DNA of 64,000 nt from Linnemannia elongata (Eukaryota; Mortierellomycota; Mortierellomycetes; Mortierellales; Mortierellaceae): NCBI GenBank assembly GCA_036320915.1, contig JAXBDG010000021.1, positions 806,001 through 870,000 of the forward strand, written 5' to 3'. The notes beneath the pieces are model-generated. The model made no database searches, was not told the DNA's origin, and saw nothing but the letters and a program-made list of their open reading frames with translations. Both the position numbers and the translations under genes were made by a program. Shown here in pieces: positions 55,159-64,000 of the stretch; within the stretch, counting starts at the first letter, position 1; every line of letters begins with the position of its first letter.

Positions 55159-56585
55159 ATGTAAGGTCGACTTACTGTTACATTCCCCTCTCGTCACGCT
55201 GCAAACCTTTTCGTATATACAAGACTCTGACAACAGCAATTCCTATGTGTACTGACTATCTACCATAGGCGCATTCAAGGAAAGAATTTCATTGTAACTG
55301 GCGGAAGCTCTGGTCTCGGTAAGAGCTAACCCTCCTCGCCTTCTTTCAAATGAACCTCTCGCTGAGACCTTCATAAGAAAAAACTCACCTCCTCATTGAT
55401 AAACGTATTGACACTAGGCGAAGCGACTGTTCGCAGCATTGTCGAGAAGGGCGGCAAAGTGGTCGTGTTTGACATCAATGAAGAGCGTGGTGAGGCCCTT
55501 GCTGCCGAGTTGGCCGGCTCAGTCTTTTGGCCTGGTGCAACCGACGTCGCAGGAGAGGAGTCGGTCATCAGCTCGATTGAGAAGGGCGTTACTGCCTTTG
55601 GTAACATCTCGGGAGTTGTCAATTGTGGAGGCGTGGGTATGGCACAGAAGGTAAGACAACGACTTCCCAGTAGTTTTTGCGTGTCAATGCACCAAGTCCT
55701 TGGCACTTTGACCCCTCTGCGAGCCGGCCAATCAATCCACAGCCTAAACTGAACCTTTTTTGTCTCTTTCTCAATTGAATGATGGGCGGATGTAGATCGT
55801 GTTCAGGAACGGCGAGCCTCAGCCTTTGGATATCTTTACCGAGGTAGTCAGGATCAACCTCATCGGCACCTTCAACGTCTGCCGCCTGGTCGCCGCTCAC
55901 ATCATTTCCAACATTAAGGAGTCGTCTGAGAAGGAGGAAGACCCTGGTGTCATCATCAACGTCGCCTCTATTGCATATACCGAGGGGTACGGCCTACCTC
56001 TGTCAATTCGTACTTTCAGTTGACACATTTGAATTTGCCCATTTCGCAACACTTGTTAACCGCCCTGTGTTTTTTCTTGTTTTCTCTTGCAGACAAGCTG
56101 GTCAAACTGCCTACTCTGCTTCCAAAGGTACATGAAGTGTTTTATGTGCATAGATTCAGAAGCGACTGCAACCAAACACAACATAGTATCTGACATTTTT
56201 CTCGCTCGGCTGTAATCAAACCGAATAGGTGGTGTTGCCGGTATGACCTTGCCTATGGCTCGCGATCTGGCTGGCCAGGTTCGTGTCTGCACCATTGCCC
56301 CTGGTTTCTTTGGTAAGTGCACGTATCTCTATCGAATTGCCAGTTTCTCTTTCCTATAAGCTCAACCACAATCGCGCTCACACCTAGCCCTTTTCTTCAA
56401 ACCTCACAGGCACCCCTATGGGCAACGCTGTCAAGGACTCGAATCTGGAGAAGCACATGATCCACCCCTACCGTATGGGCAAGCCAAGCGAGTTTGCCCA
56501 CCTCGCCTGTGCCATCATCGAAAACCCCATGATGAACGGCGAGATTGTCCGTATCGACGGTGCCGTTCGACTCGGAAAGTTGTAA
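55159..56585 (+). CDS. HSD17B10: HSD17B10 / 3-hydroxyacyl-CoA dehydrogenase type 2-like SDR
   Basis: Exons 55159-55160 (AT of the start codon), 55269-55318, 55418-55650, 55796-55986, 56093-56127, 56229-56312 and 56410-56585 give 256 aa, the normal length of this family. Motifs: [13 protein letters not shown] (cofactor site), [42 protein letters not shown] (catalytic Ser), [22 protein letters not shown] (catalytic YxxxK) and [12 protein letters not shown]. Close in every block to animal HSD17B10, a mitochondrial enzyme of isoleucine and fatty-acid breakdown; in animals it is also part of mitochondrial RNase P, which should not be assumed here. The start codon is formed by splicing (see findings). 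No long targeting peptide is seen. Confidence 0.93.
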
Positions 56586-56715
56586 AAAAAAAATGTTCAC
56601 AAAGGATTATCGGAATAAAATATTCAATCCAAAAGAAAGAAAAAACCGCATAGTTTTTGTTTTAACGTCTATGATTGTATTGCATTATGGGTTCAAATAG
56701 CGGCATGGACGAAAC

Positions 56716-59114
56716 TCACTTCTTCCTCTTGGAGGCGCGTCCCCAAACTTTGACGCTGAAATCGGCGGAACCGGAAGCAAGAACGTGGTCTACAGGGTGG
56801 AAGTCAACATCATACACGCGGTCTGTATGGCCCGAGAGCTTCTGCAGAACTTCGTATTGGCCGTCGCCAGCGCCCACGTCAAAGAGGTACACATATGGGT
56901 CCATCGATCCTGAAGCCAGGATAAGGCTCGATTCCAATGGAATGTCTTTGTCCGAGATGGTTGATGGTGGCTCGTCTCCATCTCCTCCACGTACTTTTCC
57001 GGTCCTTCTGCCTGCAGCACCTGCAATATCTATGAAAAAAAAAAAAGCATTGGAAGCTCGCGAGTCAGTTTCATGTACATGTAATATCACTAGAAAGTGC
57101 CTGATAGCGAGGGAAAGGTTGAATTGACTTACAGTCTTTTCCGTGGAAAAATGCACTCTTGATGGGCCAGTGCTTGTTCCTGTATCCTTTGAGTGAATAA
57201 ACCAGGCGAGGCATGGTTGTAGGCGGCTCGAATCCTCGATCGTACACTCGGATGACTATGGTTTTAGTCATAGTTACAGTAACAAAATTCCCTTGTAAAT
57301 AATCAACATTCTGTACTCAAATTCAAAGCTTTTGTTCACATCCAGCACGACATGATAAAAATAATCTGGCTTGCCATTGTCGTAGCTGTTCACTGCGAGC
57401 CATCGTGACTCAGGTTCTTCTGTTTCTGCCAAGCTGACTCCGTTCAGCGAGCCTCGTTGCTTGGAGATTGCCAAGTGCGAAATAGGCTTCTTGGTCGGCT
57501 CATTTAAAATCGCCTGCAGAACCTTGCCTGTGCGCATATCCCATGTCTTCAGGTATCCAGAAGAGTCTCCTGAAATAACTGTCAGACCGTCATGATAAAC
57601 GTAGCTATCAATGAACAATGACTTGACTTGATTAGATAATGAGCATGAGTATATTAGCAGGGGACAGAACGAAGCCAGTTTCATCCTTACATGGAGTTAA
57701 CCATGGTATCGTTTTTGATGGCGATAGCTGATCCAGATGTAGGGTTAGCGTCCTTCCTGGTGTCGACCATGGTCAACATGTTGCGCGTAGTACCACTAAA
57801 GAAAATGTGGTTATCTGGTCAAATACAGGGAGGGTATGATGACTTAATTAGCACTGTGACATCTAGCTTTTCAATAAACAATACCCATGATCATAGTTGC
57901 GACAGCGTTCATACCTTGAGGATGGAAACGCACACATTGCACAAATCCTTCTCCTTCAAAGCTGTCCAGTTGCTTGCCAGATTCCACATCCCACAGCTTG
58001 CATGTCTTGTCGTACGCTCCTGAAAGAAGCAAAGTCGAGTCGTGACCCCACGCCAGATCGGAAATGTTAAGACCGTGTCCCTTAAGCACATAGAGCTGAC
58101 ATAACACAAAATGAAGAAAGTAAAACGGTGGTTAGTAGTGTGATACAAACGGCACAAGGTTCATTGGGCGCATTAAGAGGCAGTGCATCCCGCGTGACAA
58201 AGAAAAAAAAATGGCGGGATCCCTCTCCACTGAAGTTGTTCTTCACCTCGTTCTGATTTGTGGTGCCATCCCAGATCCTCACAGTCTTGTCAAAGGAGCC
58301 CGTTGCGAGATATTTTCCATTGGGTGAGTACTGGACTGCATAAACAGCCCCCTGATGTCCCTTCAAATCATTCTTCAAGAAAAACTGCCTTCCATCCGAC
58401 TTTGATGACCCATCCTGCCTCGATACTAGAGAGATGAGGGCGGGAACGTGTGGAACGACGTCAACATCAACTTCAAGATGAATAAGACAATGATTCACAA
58501 ACAAACATGTCCCAAAAATAGCCACCGCAATGAGCTCTTGAAAGAAAAAGAAGATGGATCGAATCTCACTCACCAATATTGCCCATGTTCAGGCGGCGCA
58601 CGCCATCTTCCTCGACTTTGATCAGGTCTGTTGCGTTCTTGAGCTGCGCGTCTGTGCCCCTTGAAGCCACATCAGAGCCATTGGCCGGATTGGATGACGC
58701 AGCCTCTGCGCCGTGACTCTGCTGGGCCGCCGACATGTTTGATAAGAGTTGTCCGACGGCCAGGACCATGTCGTTTTGGTGAGATCCTGCCGCATTAAAC
58801 GCACTATTTGAGGTGTAGGGCAATGATGTTGTTGTTGATGATACAGACACGTCACTGCTGATGCCACTGTTGTTGTTGTTGAGTGGACGTGACGCCGAGG
58901 TGGTATTGTTGTTGCTATTGGACTGGTGGTTGGATGAGCCAAGTTGGGCAGAATAGATGTAGGAGAGTTCGAAGAGAGACTTTTTGAGGGCCTTGTTTTC
59001 AGCCTCGAGGACGTCGATCTTTGCTTTGAGGGACTTTTGTTCGCGGACGAGTTTCTCTATGGCGGGGTCGACCTGCTGAGATGACTGGTGGCCTGGGGCA
59101 TTTGATGCCGACAT
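56716..59114 (-). CDS. WD40 repeat protein with N-terminal coiled coil
   Basis: Exons 59114-58574, 58470-58247, 58095-57915, 57814-57691, 57604-57375, 57255-57133 and 57029-56716 join in phase to 578 aa. Residues 10-55 form a heptad-rich coiled coil (IEKLVREQKSLKAKIDVLEAENKALKK). Residues 60-180 are Ser/Asn-rich. Seven WD-like repeats follow, such as LKGHQGAVYAVQYSPNGKYLATGSFDKTVRIWD, ISDLAWGHDSTLLLSGAYDKTCKLWD, and the last HTDRVYDVDFHPVDHVLASGSADFSVKVW, ending in KRKK. It is a scaffold for protein complexes; the specific partner is unknown. The fifth intron starts with GC, not GT, which restores NSYDNVIRVYDRG across the junction. Confidence 0.88.
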
Positions 59115-59855
59115 GGCGGGAGTGGTTTGTGGGTGATGCTGGTTGGTGCTTGCTTGCCGTTTGCTTGGGCTTTGCTTAGGCTGAGCTGGCCTGACTGAAG
59201 TGAAAAGTCAAGGGAGAAAGCAGTCACGGATGACACACGTGATGAGAGCCGTACGTCATTAGGACAGGAAGGGTCGTCGTCGTCTTCGTCAACAAAACCG
59301 CCCCTGGCGTGTTGTTATATCCATGCGTTATCCTTTGTCATCCACATCTTTATTCTTCTTATTCTTTTCTTTATCTACTTTATTACTTACTCCTCCTTCT
59401 TTTCCACAGTTTCCCGTCGAACTGAACGAAAGAATTGAGTGAACCTGGACTGTCGACAAGTCGACCCTCAATTTTTTTTTATTCTTTTTATTCTTTTCGT
59501 TCCTCCGACGCGACGACATTTTTTCTTGTCTTCTGTCCCTCCTTCTCTTTCCTCTTTTCTCTCTTCTCTCCACTTCTCTTTTGTTTTTGTGATTCTTTTT
59601 CCCATTGAGCATCGCTCTCACTCACAGACACAAACGACAACGACAAAAACACCCACACCACTCTCTCACCTCACCTTTCTCTTACCACCACCACCCCTCT
59701 CACCCACATTTTTCTCGGCAAGACCAAACGCTTGCTGAGCCAACTCGGAGCTATCCACCATTGACCTCCTACCCTATCTAACTAAACTCGCCAACCCTCA
59801 GACCCTCCTCGTCCTCTGCGCCCTCGTACTCGCCTACAACTATCTTCACGCCAAA
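59115..59855. promoter_or_regulatory. Divergent promoter between WD40 gene and USP7-like gene
   Basis: No gene supported. 59460-59600 and 59640-59720 are C/T-rich leader of the USP7-like gene. Confidence 0.45.

Positions 59856-64000
<4,145 letters not shown>

Overview
The window is nuclear DNA of a filamentous fungus. Genes carry several short GT-AG introns with CTRAC-like branch points, promoters are pyrimidine rich, and the set includes COQ2, a fungal histidinol-phosphate aminotransferase, a GH16 wall enzyme with a chitin-binding-like N-terminus and a GPI-type small secreted protein. A class II eIF4E, a NELF-free set of animal-like orthologues (HSD17B10, USP7, DDX59) and gene style fit an early-diverging fungus such as Mortierellomycota; that placement is inference. 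All gene models below were spliced by hand and kept only where reading phase closes across every junction.

Left block (1-22.9 kb), ordinary genes: a CDK11/PITSLRE kinase running off the left edge, a PP2C phosphatase, an unidentified multi-pass membrane protein, an SDR oxidoreductase, a (CT)n microsatellite in front of a class II eIF4E gene, a 1,260-aa unidentified acidic-tailed protein, a GH16 cell-wall transglycosylase-like enzyme and a GH5 glucocerebrosidase/steryl-glucosidase-like enzyme that ends in a CaaX box.

Accessory island (23.1-38.5 kb): a dense mobile-element cluster bounded by identical tRNA-Pro(AGG) genes. It holds (i) a 424-bp MITE with a perfect 9-bp target duplication, (ii) a 5'-truncated LINE with poly-A tail and 15-bp target duplication, (iii) an 813-bp palindromic-ended element with arrays of a TTGCCC motif, and (iv) a complete 7,907-bp Mutator-like element (MULE) with 9-bp target duplication. 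The MULE is the main find: a nine-part splice model gives one 1,396-aa protein joining an Ulp1/SENP-like cysteine protease domain, a long acidic pentapeptide repeat, a FAR1/WRKY-GCM1-type DNA-binding domain, an intact DDE transposase, a linker built of tandemly duplicated exons, a SWIM finger and a zinc knuckle. A second, opposite-strand zinc-finger/coiled-coil gene shares its promoter region, which contains a ~101-bp minisatellite. The MITE has the same termini as the MULE, and both sit a short distance 3' of a tRNA-Pro gene, suggesting tRNA-linked integration.

Right block (38.7-64 kb), ordinary genes again: a low-complexity unidentified protein, a DDX59-like helicase with altered motifs, COQ2, a cytosolic-type M16 metallopeptidase with an acidic insert, a beta-repeat (DUF4097-like) protein, a small Cys-rich GPI-type protein, histidinol-phosphate aminotransferase, an HSD17B10-like dehydrogenase whose start codon is split by an intron, a WD40 protein and a USP7/Ubp15 deubiquitinase running off the right edge. 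Two introns (WD40 and USP7 genes) use GC donors. The single-copy genes flanking the island look intact, so the elements have inserted in intergenic space.
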